Of a stretch of DNA of 64,000 nucleotides, positions 22,109 to 33,426 are shown in pieces. The notes beneath the pieces are model-generated. The model saw nothing but the letters and a program-made list of their open reading frames with translations. It was not told the origin of the DNA and did no database searches. Numbering within the stretch: the first letter of the stretch is position 1; every line of letters starts with the position of its first letter. The position numbers and the translations under genes were made by a program. The stretch lies in assembly GCF_020382885.2 (NCBI RefSeq), contig NC_058493.1, positions 21,821,499 through 21,885,498 of the forward strand. Reading direction: 5' to 3'. The DNA comes from Scatophagus argus. Taxonomy: Eukaryota > Chordata > Actinopteri > Scatophagidae.

Positions 22109-24956
22109 AAGAAAGAGCAAGCCAGAGTCAGAGGGGCGAGGACATCAAACAGCTGAGACAAGCAGAGACTTGCTGTCAAACATGCTGATGCAAAGCACCG
22201 GGTGGTAGAGGGTAAAAAACATGATGGAAGATAGAATGAAAGAGGAAAAGCAGGGAAGGCAGAGATACCGTTTGCTGGTCATGACAGAGTTCATTCATTC
22301 ATGCTTTATGATCACGGTTAAAACTCTGGCTCAAGCCTAAAACATTTTAGCGCCAAACAACTTAATTAAATCAAATTTGTCAACGTTTCACTGTCTTTAA
22401 AGTGGCAGGTGTTTTCTGTCTTATTCCTTATTACGCAGAATCCGCCCGCACATTCGGATCACCAACACTGTTTACTTTGTATGCTGTTACGATCAGTTCC
22501 AGGATGTTTCGCGAATCTTCCGCCAAGACTCCAACCGTTGCGCCAGGTATGAGGTTTGCATAGTTCTGTGAGAAAAACAAAAGTCGAAAAACAGATAGAC
22601 AGCAAAGTCAAGACACAAATGAGAGCAGGCTTGGCTCATTGGCTCATTCAGCCAAGAAAAGTACAAATAAAAAAAGCGGGGAAGAAACGAAGGCTAGTTC
22701 TAACAGGTTCAGTGAGAGTGCAGCCCCGTGAATGCATATGCTAACACCAGTAAACACTGCGCCCACACAAAGAGCAACAAGGAAATCCTACATTTTTTGG
22801 AAAGAAGCTGTCACCTTATAGTTTGGTATCTGTGGTTCTGTCACAGCAAATATCAGAAAGATGTTGTTCTCCACCACCTTATCAATCAGCTGGCCAAGAG
22901 TTGGATACTCCTGAGAAAGAAACGGGCAAATGTCAGTAGTAAATGTGCTGTTGGACTAGTTATGATTCATCACAGCTGAACCTAAAATGACTCATGAAAT
23001 AAAAGTCGTAAAACTGAGGTCATAGAATACGTTTACTGCTAAATACAGCTATTATTCTATCATTCAAAGCAAAAGGAAACCCCTGTGGACGTACCAGCAC
23101 TGTGGACATGGAGTACTCGTTGTTCACATCCAGGTGACACTCCCCATCGTTGGGAATCACAATGCCGGCCATCTTACTGTCCATCCCAAAGTGTGAGTCA
23201 GCATCACTGACAAACACCAGCAAACGCATCGAGTCATTCCTCCAGCCTATCTTGTCCTATCAGGAGACACATCACACTGTTCATTCTCCTTCTTGAGCCT
23301 TCAGGGAACAACTCAACTGACTAATCAGGTAATAAAGTCGACCAAACTCAGAATCATAATCTTACATCTTTGCTCACATCTTTCAGGAATGTTAGAAACC
23401 AAATGTTACCCCACAAACGGCTGCCTGCATTACAGCATCAAATCCGCACTCTGGCACATCAATATTTGCAGACACGCGCTGCATTGCGATTATCTCGTTG
23501 AACTTGTCAGTGCTGCTTGTCAGGGACAAGACATGTTTATATCCAAAAGTTGGCAGGCAGGTTAAGTCTGGATTTGCACCACTGAAACACAGCAGAAGCC
23601 AAAAACAAAACGTTTGAAAAATAAGATTCTCTCGGATACCAAACGACATTGCTGACATTGTACTGCAATTTCCAAACCCCAAACATACATCAGACAAGAG
23701 CTGTTGAAGTCTCTGGTCATGTTTTCATATTTACTGTATACCTGCAGGGGTTGGCCAGCTCTTCCTCTGTGATTTTGATGAAGGGCAGAGTGGGTTTCTC
23801 TACAAACGAGCCAAAGCCCATTCGAAATTTACTAGTGAGACTGGCCATCTCTTTGGACAGAGAGGAGCCCAAGTCTTTGATCTTCTTCAGATCGTCAAAC
23901 ATGGATGCTGACAGGTCCATCAGGTAGTACAGGTCCACAGGGTAGTCCTCTGTGCGTTGAATCTTGACCTGGAAAGTCACCTGACTGCCTGTGCAAAAAA
24001 TCAACAGCAGCACCTTATTTCTATCTGAAAATGAGGAAACCAAATGAGGAAATCAGGAGGCAGATCACCAGATTGAAAAGCGATGTGTATCATACCAACG
24101 CGCAGCCTGAGTGCCATTTTCTGTGGCGAGATCTGAGTGCTGTTAACGTTGCCGACCTTCCCAAGTGGGCGATCCTGCAGGATTTGGCCTTCGGAAACAG
24201 GGGACTCAAGCTGGTCCCTGGCACATCCTTTTTCTAGTAAGATATCCAGTGTGTCACATCTCTCGCTGACTGAAAACCAGTCTGTGAAATTCTGAGACAT
24301 GAAGGAGAAAGTCACTGGGCTGGCTGTGCTGTGCAGATGGAAGACTGAGATTGCTTTCCACTATGCCATTAAAATCTTGCTCCTACATTTTAAAATGCAT
24401 CATGTGTTGGTTTCATACGTTCACGCTTACCTCCTGTGTGCACCAGGCACAGTGAGGACTGAGCTGCAGACAGTCGTCACAAGTCACAGCGCTGCCGGCT
24501 GAACATGATCCTGCAGTCCACATGAACACAGGGCACAGTTAGAGTCAGCATGTCAACATCGACCACAGCATTCTGCAGCAGTTTAAAGTCTCTCCAGGGG
24601 GAGATACCTGAAGTTTAAACAAGGTTGTTAAGGTTGTTGTTGTTGGTTGTTGTTGTTTTTTTTTTTTTGTAGCTTAACAAAAAAAGAATGTAAGATTCAA
24701 TACATTTATTACCCTTTTAATAATTAACGATGATAAGTGCAGTTAAATAATAATAAAAGACTTTTCTCAATGAAACATATTATCCGGGTCATGGAAATCA
24801 GCACAGCATTTATGATCTGCTTATGACTAACTCTTTGTTTACACATTTTAAAAGCGCTGCCCTTGATTTTTTTTTTAAAGGCGAGCAACAGTCGTGCTTA
24901 CCCTCCACGCTGCTGATCCAGAACCGGAGAATCAGGCTCAACAGTATCAGCCCCAT
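15450..24956 (-). CDS. itgb6: Integrin beta-6 subunit (complete)
   Basis: Beta chain that pairs with alpha-V on epithelial cells, binds RGD ligands and activates latent TGF-beta (family knowledge). Fifteen coding exons, minus strand: 24956-24902, 24510-24431, 24291-24096, 23988-23742, 23581-23410, 23256-23095, 22910-22815, 22565-22476, 21194-21060, 19490-19073, 18994-18772, 18305-18211, 16801-16685, 16600-16434, 15548-15450. They total 2352 nt, or 783 residues plus TGA. Human ITGB6 has 788. All joins keep frame and use GT/AG. Beta-6 rather than beta-3, -5 or -7 is supported by [30 protein letters not shown] and [13 protein letters not shown], and by its place between pla2r1 and rbms1. Unusual points are NPLF in the tail and an extra cysteine in the beta-I domain. 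Confidence 0.97.
16685..18305 (-). CDS. itgb6: itgb6 exons 12-13: beta-tail domain
   Basis: Exon 12 (18305-18211) reads [20 protein letters not shown] then an NTT glycosylation sequon. Exon 13 (16801-16685) reads [27 protein letters not shown] and YNLEMYG. Together they form the membrane-proximal beta-tail domain, about residues 625-696. It is shorter and less conserved than the rest of the protein, as expected for this domain. Confidence 0.9.
18772..21194 (-). CDS. itgb6: itgb6 exons 9-11: hybrid domain end and I-EGF repeats
   Basis: Exon 9 ([22 protein letters not shown]) finishes the beta-I to hybrid connection. Exon 10 (418 nt) runs from [12 protein letters not shown] through CDCQ and the repeats [32 protein letters not shown] and [12 protein letters not shown] to GELCGG. 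Exon 11 continues with [33 protein letters not shown] and [11 protein letters not shown]. This is four integrin EGF modules with their regular cysteine spacing, about residues 430-625. This GC-rich stretch gives long spurious open frames on the opposite strand. Confidence 0.94.
20505..20740 (+). repeat. Possible LINE 3'-end fragment in an itgb6 intron
   Basis: The stretch from TATTTTAAAGTCTTTTTATC through CTGCCTGTAGGACTTTGGAT to GAGTTCTCTGAAATGCCTTT resembles, from memory, the degraded 3' portion of a fish non-LTR retrotransposon. No intact reverse-transcriptase frame is visible. It sits in the 1.6-kb intron between exons 9 and 10. Confidence 0.35.
22064..22104. repeat. (GA)n microsatellite
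   Basis: About 20 GA units in the itgb6 intron between exons 8 and 9. On the transcribed strand it is a (CU)n polypyrimidine tract. Confidence 0.95.
22476..23988 (-). CDS. itgb6: itgb6 exons 4-8: beta-I (ligand-binding) domain
   Basis: Residues about 111-366. The MIDAS metal site DLSAS is at residues 135-139 (DxSxS) and the neighbouring acidic pair sits in SMFDDL. The specificity loop is in exon 5 ([13 protein letters not shown]). Exon 6 holds [18 protein letters not shown] and PNDGECHLD. Exon 7 holds [20 protein letters not shown]. Exon 8 has [14 protein letters not shown]. All features needed for RGD binding appear intact. Residue 238, in [10 protein letters not shown], is cysteine where human has glycine. 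Confidence 0.95.
24096..24956 (-). CDS. itgb6: itgb6 exons 1-3: signal peptide, PSI, first hybrid segment
   Basis: Exon 1 encodes residues 1-18 ([18 protein letters not shown]), a hydrophobic signal peptide. Exon 2 encodes the PSI core with [12 protein letters not shown] and PHCAWCTQE. Exon 3 continues with [20 protein letters not shown] and KGC, then the first part of the hybrid domain up to LRLRVG (residue 110). The start is the first in-frame ATG before the hydrophobic stretch. Confidence 0.93.
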
Positions 24957-25171
24957 TAGTCCGTGAGGTTACTGGTTAGGAGGAAACAGAAGAAGAATAT
25001 TTCAACTTGTCTCATATTTACAGGAGTGAAACATATCCAGCGACATGCCTCTTGTCCTCAGCCGAAAGCAGACTGGAGAGTAGAGCGCCGTGGTGCCGCA
25101 GTACCTGGATAGAGGAGGTGGAGGGGAAGGGGGAGGAGGAGGAGGTGAGAGGCTGCTTTTACCTGCGCTGC

Positions 25172-25178
25172 CTTTTAT
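25172..25178 (-). promoter_or_regulatory. TATA-like element upstream of itgb6
   Basis: On the minus strand GAACATAAAAGGCAGCG contains ATAAAAG, about 215 bases upstream of the ATG. Downstream is a CCTCC-rich stretch, a plausible donor (ATCCAG|GTACTG at about 25105) and a plausible acceptor (CCTAACCAG, near 24973). This suggests a small 5'UTR intron. The promoter role is inference. Confidence 0.35.
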
Positions 25179-26701
25179 GTTCACTTCCGTCCAGGTGAGA
25201 AAGCGAGGCGGTCGCGAAAAAGATATGAAACCTGCGCGCTGACCGCTTGCTCGCCTGTTTCCCACCATTAGCTGTCCGATTACGAATCGCCCCCACAACC
25301 TTTAGTCATAACCTGAACTGATACAATTTAAAAAAAAAAAAAAGATAAAAAGGAGGAACCTATCTTTTTAATAAAAAGCAAATGGTAGAGCTACAGATCA
25401 AATGATATTACATCTGTGCAGTGGCGAGAAGTAAGTTCGTTTACTCAAGTTGTGCACTTGACTTGAGCATTTCTGTTTTATAGCACTTCATTCTTCTACT
25501 CCATTACATTTTTTTTTACCCAACTATCTTTATTATTATTAGCTTCTGTGGTTAATTTGGATGTTATTGTATTGTATTCTTCCACCGTTGTCATGTTGAG
25601 CTCTGACTGGATTTAAGAGGTGCCATAGGAACAAAGTTTACTTGCTTACTTCCAAGGCTGTTGTGCTGCCCTCATTACTAAGAAACTGTAAAGGCATTGA
25701 ACTACTGGAAGAGCCACACTCTCTTAATCATTAAGCCACAGCTGAAGAACAATAATAAAATGCAGACAGGCCACGCAGTATGCAAATACAGCCTGTACAC
25801 CTCTCTTACCCAGAGCTCATCACAGTGCCTCCGTTAATCTTTAACAGCCCATGAAAATGAATCACTGTCTTTAGTCTCACAAGATTTCTTTAAAACGACT
25901 GACTCAATGCAAAACCAGCCATGCAGGCCTATCGCAAATTATGAAATATGACCGTGAGTGTGTGTGTGTATAATGCGAGGGGAAGGAGAGTGGAGCTGCG
26001 TAGGTGTTGAGCCATTGACAGCTGCAGCGCGAATATTCCTGCTTGTCCCAACTCACAGGAATCTCACAATTCATCACCACGCCCCCCTCCACCCCCCTCT
26101 CCCTGGATCTGGGTGAGCCCCATCTGTCACCCCAAACCAAACCCCAACTCCACTCCTCTTATACTAATCCCTCTCACCCTTCTCTTCCTCTCCACTCTCA
26201 GTGACACCCAAACCTCTCCTCGGCTCCTTGTATTTTGATCCACTTTACCCGGTATCCTTCTTGAAGAGTCGGCCTGTGAAACTGCCATTTCATTTATACC
26301 TCTTTTGGCCTGATTCCTGCCAGTCCACCTCAGATTTACTCCCCTCTTCTTCTCTCCTCTCTGCTCCTCCTTCATCTCTACCCACTTGTCAGAACCTCCT
26401 GATTTCCTCAAGCAATATCTCAATATGATGCAACCAATGAGCATTTTTGCTGTAACGTCTCTTTCTGTTAGGTGAGTTCACGTCCTGTATGAGAGCTTGA
26501 TCAAGTGCTTAAGGTATGTCACCATACTGTTATTCAGTTTTCAACCTGACTTTGCACTAAATCTAAACGCTACTGCTCTTCAGTTTGGTTTCAGGGAACT
26601 TCTCTCTCTGTGAATCTTACAGGATTTGAAGCATGACATGACATGATTTTTAAAGAGCATCAGGCTCATCAAAATTCAGCAATCCATAAATTATTCTCCC
26701 A

Positions 26702-26703
<2 letters not shown>

Positions 26704-26738
<35 letters not shown>

Positions 26739-26750
26739 CGCTCTCTCTCA
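26704..26750. repeat. (CT)n microsatellite
   Basis: About 20 CT units with two CG interruptions near the 3' side, in intergenic DNA. Confidence 0.95.
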
Positions 26751-27968
26751 GCACTACGCTTTTACTATGCAGTATACATTAATCCTGCAATAAGCCAACT
26801 CACCTTCAGGGGCGTCCTCTGATAACATGCTGTCCTGCCAGTCTGTCCTTCTTGTCATCAAGTGAAAAATGGAGAGGAATGGAGAATCATCAGGCCAGCA
26901 CATTCAGTCTTATTGTGTCCCTGGCAGTCATCAGAGTAACAGTAAACCTTTTGTAACGGCGCCCTTTATGAAGCGTGGTGCTGGGGTGACCCTGCTGCCC
27001 ATGCTCCTTGACTCATGTGTGCTTCTGTGTGTGTGTGCGCGCGTCTGAAAGTGGACGAGTGTGTGTATGCATACTGGGGTCATGTGTGGGTGTTTGAACA
27101 GGCTCCAGCTTGCCCGTGTCATGTGTGTGTGTGTGTGTGCGCACGCGTGCGTGATGATAATGAGTGACAGTAGCAGCTGCTGACTGTGAGAGACCGCCGC
27201 AACTTCTTTATTAAGAGACGCCCTGATGTGTTGGTGTTGCGCTCCGGAGGCTAAAACGTGGTGTGAACTGCAGCACAACTCTCGTGACTCAAAGTAACGC
27301 TGTTTGTATTTAGTTTGGATTGTCTGTCTGTCTGTGTGTATGTGTACGCGCGCATGTTTGCTTAAGTTCAGTTAGTTCCTGCAGTGAGTAGAAGGAGGAG
27401 GAAGCTGAGAGAAGGAGTGCCAGTGCTGCAGTACAGCCTCCTTCTCACAGTGGTATGGCTGGAATGCAGGTGTACACATGCATGTGTAACTGAAACAAAA
27501 TAACAGCACATGCCTATATTACAAAAGAATAGAAGGTTAAATTACCCCAAAATCCTAATTTTTTGTCTCAGAAGTCTTAACAAAAAAATGTTTTTGTATG
27601 CGTATGTAATGCTTGCATGTTGATATAGCAGAGATAATCTTTAAAATGGTCATTGTGTCGTTTGGAGTGATAGCACGCATTGTGGAATGCCATTGCAGAT
27701 ATTTGGTCATAAACAATATGGGTGATGGAATTTTGACTCAACTGTTTTTGAGATATTGTTGAGAATTACAAAGTCAGTTTCACTGTGTTGCTGCAGAAAA
27801 AGTCATTAGAAGGTATCCTCTAGGGATCTTGAATATCTGTTGTAAATTTCATGGGAATCAGGAATGAAATGAAATCAGGCAATTTTTGAACTATTTCACC
27901 AAAAGTCAAAAACATCAGCCTCCCATTGGTGGCATATAAGTCACGGGTTCACCAGAGACTTTCACCAG

Positions 27969-28182
27969 GGTCTTGCTTTGTGCACTGGGTTGAAGTCATG
28001 CTGGAATAGAAAAGGGCCTTGGGAGCATAGCATTGTCCAAAATGTCTTGGTATGCTGAAACATTAAGATTTCCCTTGACTGGAAGGAAGGAGCTGAGCCT
28101 GGCGCCTGTAAAACAAACAACCATACCACACCTGAATTCAATAATAACAAGGTATGTCCCAATACTTTTGTCTATATAGGGT
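27969..28182 (-). mobile_element. Tc1/mariner-type element remnant (minus orientation)
   Basis: Read on the minus strand, it begins at an end close to ATATAGACAAAAGTATTGGG. It continues into a degraded transposase-like segment: QHTKTFWTML is readable, then FLFQHD and VHKAR. The same order appears in the plus-strand relic at 56892 (CATGGACAAAAGTA, then CAGCATACCAAGACATTTTG). The coding potential is destroyed and there is no intact transposase. Confidence 0.75.
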
Positions 28183-28753
28183 ATATAAACTAAAACTCAA
28201 CCCGGTAATTAAAAAACAAAACACCCAAAAAAACAGAAACCACAAGGGGGAGCAACAAATGAGGTGACTGTGGCAAACATGCAGTGTCACAAGTGCAGAG
28301 AGAAATATGGTCTTCGTTCCATGAGCTGAGAGAGAAAAACAACTGTTTTCTGCTGTGTGGTAATATATTTTTCAGATGATAGACATGATTTTTAAATGGT
28401 TTATTTGGCTTAGGAAAAAGGGAGAATTTTCTCAACCATTTAAAGAACATTTTATCCTTAAATTTATCTAAGCAGATATCATATACAGTATCTGCACAGA
28501 ATGAAAAGATAAAAATGACAGCAGCAGCTTATATCCGCAGTTTGTTTTTAACTGCTATGAGCACATTGATCGAACATTATGAACTGTGTGATATTGTTAA
28601 AATAACAGGAGCAAGTACTCTTGAACGTGGCTTTTTATTGCTTTGTTTCATTTCAGTGGCTATTTCCTAATAATCTGGAAATGATGCTGTTATGTGACAA
28701 TCTGAGGGACATTTAGTTAAAGCCTGCTTTTAGCTGCAATGCTTATGGACTGG

Positions 28754-28985
28754 TTAAAGCAACAGTTCATCTAAAAATGAAAATTCAGTCATTATCTGGC
28801 TCACTCAAATACCAATGCGAAGTTATATAGTTTCTTATTCCATAAAACATTTCTGGCAGTTGGTTGGACAAAACAAGACACCTGAAGACGCTATCTCGTA
28901 AGCTAAACAATAAATTGAGAGAACAATCTTCACATTTTATCGATAATGAAAGAAATAATTATTTGCAGACATATACTGCATAATC
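28754..28985 (+). repeat. Truncated TTAA-type element end and adjoining dispersed repeat
   Basis: TTAAAGCAACAGTTCATCTA followed by AAAATGAAAATTCAGTCATT matches the start of the teleost element seen whole at 3663. From about 28845 (GTTGGACAAAACAAGACACC, TGAAGACG) the sequence matches the dispersed repeat at 8150 instead. The junction suggests one repeat inserted beside or into another. Confidence 0.5.
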
Positions 28986-30240
28986 CTCTTTTTGACCATC
29001 CCCCTTTTTTTGGTTATGTTCTTTTCAGCACCTTAAAACAAATTTATCATGTTGAGAGCAACACGCAGTAACAGTCCACATCTTTAGGAAGCATCCCATG
29101 TGTTAAAATACTGACGAGTATCACATTGAATGAATGACACTGGATACTGAAGCAGGCCTACCCTCTTAACGTCCGTGCCCCAAGTCTGACCTTGGGGCTT
29201 TCTCGAGGGATCAGTGCCATGTGTCCCCTCAGCTGTGGCGAATTAGACAGAGAGCGGATGAGAGCAAAGAAAGAGTGAGGCTCTGATTGGCATGTATCTT
29301 ATGTTCAAAGGGTTGATGCCCTTACAATAGGCACTTGATTGACATGTGTGTGTGCGCCTGGGCTACATGGGACCTACATGTATATTCCTGGATGGGTGGG
29401 GTGGGGTGGGGAAGGACTGTGGGGTGTGAGAGCTAATCTTGCATCCCGGCGTTTTTGATCCCATTGACTGGTAAGAGATGAGGGCATGGTGCCTTTATGT
29501 CTCTGCGATCAGCTGTGCTAAGTCAGAGCTTAAGAAGGGAGATCCGGTGTAAGAGTGAAAATACAAAGGCTGTGTGCCTGAAATAGTGCTGGAAATGGGT
29601 GGGGAATGAGCACACACATGTTGCTCATCTGACCGGTCATAAGATGCATACATGAAATAACACATAGTCACACTAAAAGCTTGAAAATTTGCTCTGGTTT
29701 CAAAAATGCTAAACAATTTTGGCTCACGACGCCCCCTGCTGCCAGACGGTTGGTACAGTGCCAGGCAAAATTTAAAGGTTTCCACTTGATATTTATTTAT
29801 TTAACATTTGATGGCGATGTGGCCACATATCGTATCTCCTTATGTGTGTGTGTATTAATTTCGTTCCAGCATTGCTATTTGATTTCTATATTTTTGAATG
29901 AATTACAACTTGGAAGATGCGGTTTAAAAAATTTCTATATGTTATGAGTCACATTATGTAAACTGTAGGATCCAACACTTCTGTACCAGACCAAACCCAG
30001 ACTAGGACTCAAGGTCAGGATATCTCGGCCTCTGCATCGTTGATTTTGACTATTTGATTTTTAAATTTGTGCGTCCATCTGTCGGTGATTAAGGTTATAA
30101 AATCAATACGCTTGATCTCAACGGACAGCTGCTGAGCTGGTGGTATTTTTGTTTTTTGGGGTTTTTTTTGTCCACAAATCTCATTAAAAGACAAAATCTA
30201 GAAGCAAAAAGACAGTCAAGTAAGGAGACAGGAGTCGAAT

Positions 30241-33200
30241 CTGAGAAAGAGCATTTTATTCAGCGCTGTTTTTATTCCAATGTTTTCAAAGGAGGGAGCA
30301 AGGAGAAGTTTGATTGAGAGTCAGCTGAAGGTGACAGGGGAAGCAATGAGGATAACATGTACAAGACTTTTTTTTTTTTTTTTTTTTTTTTGCATTTTTG
30401 CTTTTTTTTTCCAGCAGCAGATGTTCGGAATAGAAAAGTACACTCAGTAAAAGCTTAGTTACTGCTTGTATTTTCTGATAAAGAGCATTTACTGCGACAG
30501 TACTATTGATCGGGGAAAAAGCACCACGATCATACAGCTTTGACCATTTTTTCTTGTAGTAGTGCAGAGTTCTTACATCAGAAGTCATCAGTTTAAAGAA
30601 AAAAAAAAGCAAAGCAAACAATAAAAATCACTTATTTTTCACTTTTGGCCCTGAATGTATATAATTTACAAATCTTTGAAACACATACCGGTAGTCACTC
30701 GTGTGATTTCAGCTTCCATCCACCTCTTATGGGTTTTTTTTCCCCATACATGATTGTTGCAATTATTTTGCATGAGGCAAGACTTCCTCACTTTTCCACT
30801 CATCCAAATTGTTTAGCATGTATTCTATTACTCTGCTGTACAACCAAAATGACCAAAATGTGGTCAGATCTTAGCACTGATTTCAGAGAGCTTTACAGTA
30901 GCAGTGTACCCGAGATAGTGACATTTAGTCTTTTTTCTTTTAAAGGAAAATGAGTAAAGGTACGTGGTGAATCATCTAAGATCAGTCTAGAATGGCAAAG
31001 ACAGAAAAATTCTCAGAGTAAATGCATGTAGCCAGCATTCACTTCTATCAAACACATCGTAAAGCAGCTATTTCAAGGAGAAGCTAGTTATCTCTGAGTC
31101 CATAAAATGGAGGCTCACAACTGAACAACACTCATCACAATAATGATGAGAAAAAGAAACACCAGAACAGAAGCAATGACAAATAAAGGAGAAGCAAAGC
31201 ACAATGATTCTTTGCAGGTTGGGGAGAGAAACGCTGCATGTGGGAGACAAATGGCAGAAGTCCTATTTAGCCAGCTCCTGAGCGTGGCTTTTGTCCTGCT
31301 TCATCCACTCCGGTGAAAAGGGGGCTTTACCTGCAAACCCCACAAAACCAGCAGAATCCAGCAGAACCATGAGGTAGATCACTGGTCAAACTGACCACAA
31401 GAGGAAATAAAAAACCCAAAAAAACAAAACAAAAAAAAAAACCTCGTAAAAGATGTCCTCTGGGTGTAAAACCTGTAATTTCATAAAAGTATGTATCTTT
31501 TTTCATGTCACGTTTGGAAGTTTTGTTTTTTTAAAAAAAAAAAAAATTAAGGAAAGAGAGAAAATAAGGAATTACCTTGCTCTGAGTTTGTCACCATTCT
31601 TTTTTCTCAGTATTGCCGAGGGACTCTCATTGTTTTTATTGCTACCAGAAGACTAGATAGCGAAGCACTCGATGAAACACTCTCATGATTTCACACACGT
31701 GTGATCAAGTCAACAGCATGGACACCTGACCAAGTTCAATGAAAAAATGTTGGAGAATGTTTGATGTGGCGTAAGGAAGGCACCTTTTTTTGTCCAATAG
31801 CAAATTTGTTAATTTCCTAATGAAATGGTCACCTGTATCAGCTATCAAGTGCAGTTGAACAGTAAGTGATTTTGTAAGCTTTTTTGTGGCAACTTTGAAA
31901 ACCAAAATGAAGCTATCCTGAAACTTTAAACTTCAGTGCAAACAAGGTTTTGCAAGGTTTTTCATATATCACAAATAAAGGAAATATAAAATCATAGAAA
32001 CCTTGAAGGTGGCGTGGGGTATCTCAATCTCATGCATTTTAATATCACATCATACTAAGGGGGGAGGTGGGGTGGGGTGGGTCCTCTGGCGTTTGTTTGA
32101 GAATCCTTGAAAAAAGAGAAAAAGGACAGCATGTGGTTTATTATCAAAATAAATCTTGTTGTTTTTTTTTTTTTTCTTTCTGTGACTAGCCGACTGCTTG
32201 GGTCCGTTTACACTGTCCTCATTTTCCACCACAAACACCGGAAGCTGTGCAAAAAAGTTCATGTATCTGGTCCAATTGGAGAAGGCGGTGACCGTCATCA
32301 CTGTGATGTCATCAGCGAGCTCCCACCAGCCGTCCGGCTCACAGAGCGGTGATCTACCCTAAAAACAAATACGAAACAACAGAAGAATTCGTCTAAACAC
32401 TATTTACTGAAATGAACAGCAACATTAGGACCTGAGGCTGAGGCTTACAGGGTTTAAACAACCATAAGTTTATTGATATTAAGTTCTTATTGTGCTTATT
32501 CAATGCCTCTTTCCACTCAAAAACAAAAAACAAAACATGTTTTGCTTCATGTTAGCTCACTTGGATGTTTTAGTCTGATGCGTGTGCAAAGTCTGACTCG
32601 AGAACAGTGGTACTCAAAGTGGGGTCTGTAGGGGACCCCACAGGGGTCCTTGAGTGGGAATAATAATTTATTTTCACTAAAATTCCACCCATAAGTAACA
32701 CAGTGACAAAATGTATTGTTTCATACATTGTCAGCAAAGTTACTTTCAGGTAAGATCTTATCGAATGTGGATTCGTGGTCTGGTTTGAGAAAACGTTTGA
32801 GAACCACTGTCTTTGAAGGTTGTTTTTATATTCATCTGCTGAAGAAGAAATCTTTCTCGTCTTGAACATCAGTATAACAACCTGAGAAGTGGAAAACATC
32901 GCCATCTTCGAGAGAATTTAGCTGGAAGAATGTTATTTGTTATTTCTGTACGACTGCCCAAAAGACATCTTACTCAAGTCAGAGTGGACCGCTGGGGATC
33001 TTGTGATAACAAATGGATAATAGGTTTCATCTTTTCATTGCTTCATACTGGACTAAAATTCTTTGATTCATTTTTTCATTGCTTTTTTATGCCCCTGATT
33101 AAACTGGTGGAGTTTAAGGATATTTGCTGAGAAAGTTAATGGAAGCTTGTAAGAAACCCTTAACTAAGGAATGGCTGAGTTGATGAATGGATTGACCTGG

Positions 33201-33426
33201 TGGACAATCAAGTGATGGAGAGAATTGCTTTCAACTCAAGAACCCAGAAAGACAGATTTATTGAAAACTGATCATAAAGCCTTAATAACGGAGTCATCAC
33301 CCATTAAAAAAGAAATTACTCCGAACGTAAAACCCTTGGTCTCTTATTGGAAAGTGGCGCCATAACTTCTATCATGTGGCAGTAAAGGTTCTGAAATAAC
33401 CAACTAAAGCTAAAGCGTACCTGTGA
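30241..33426 (-). other. Probable rbms1 3'UTR and downstream DNA
   Basis: No other gene is seen between the rbms1 stop codon and 30240. Minus-strand AATAAA signals occur at about 30271-30276 and 30255-30260, and also at 32137-32142. The transcript could therefore be up to 3.2 kb longer than the coding sequence, or end earlier. It contains a poly(T) run (30367-30391), a hAT-like short element (32605-32809) and long A/T-rich tracts. Confidence 0.4.
32605..32809. mobile_element. hAT-like short inverted-repeat element (MITE)
   Basis: The left end CAGTGGTACTCAAAGTGGGG (32605) and the right end GTTTGAGAACCACTG (ending 32809) are imperfect inverted repeats. CAGTGGTTCTCAA-type termini are typical of hAT-family short elements. 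At 205 bp it has no coding capacity. A clear 8-bp target duplication is not visible (CTCGAGAA versus TCTTTGAA), so it is old or the edges have decayed. Confidence 0.65.

Larger units (their letters stand above)
25300..30240. other. itgb6-rbms1 intergenic DNA
   Basis: No coding exon is recognised. The stretch holds a (CT)n tract (26704-26750), mixed GT/CA tracts (27020-27150), part of a dispersed repeat (27640-27965), a Tc1-type relic (27969-28182), a truncated TTAA-element end (28754-28800) and a third copy of the 8150-type repeat (28845-28985). The rest is unremarkable. Confidence 0.6.
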
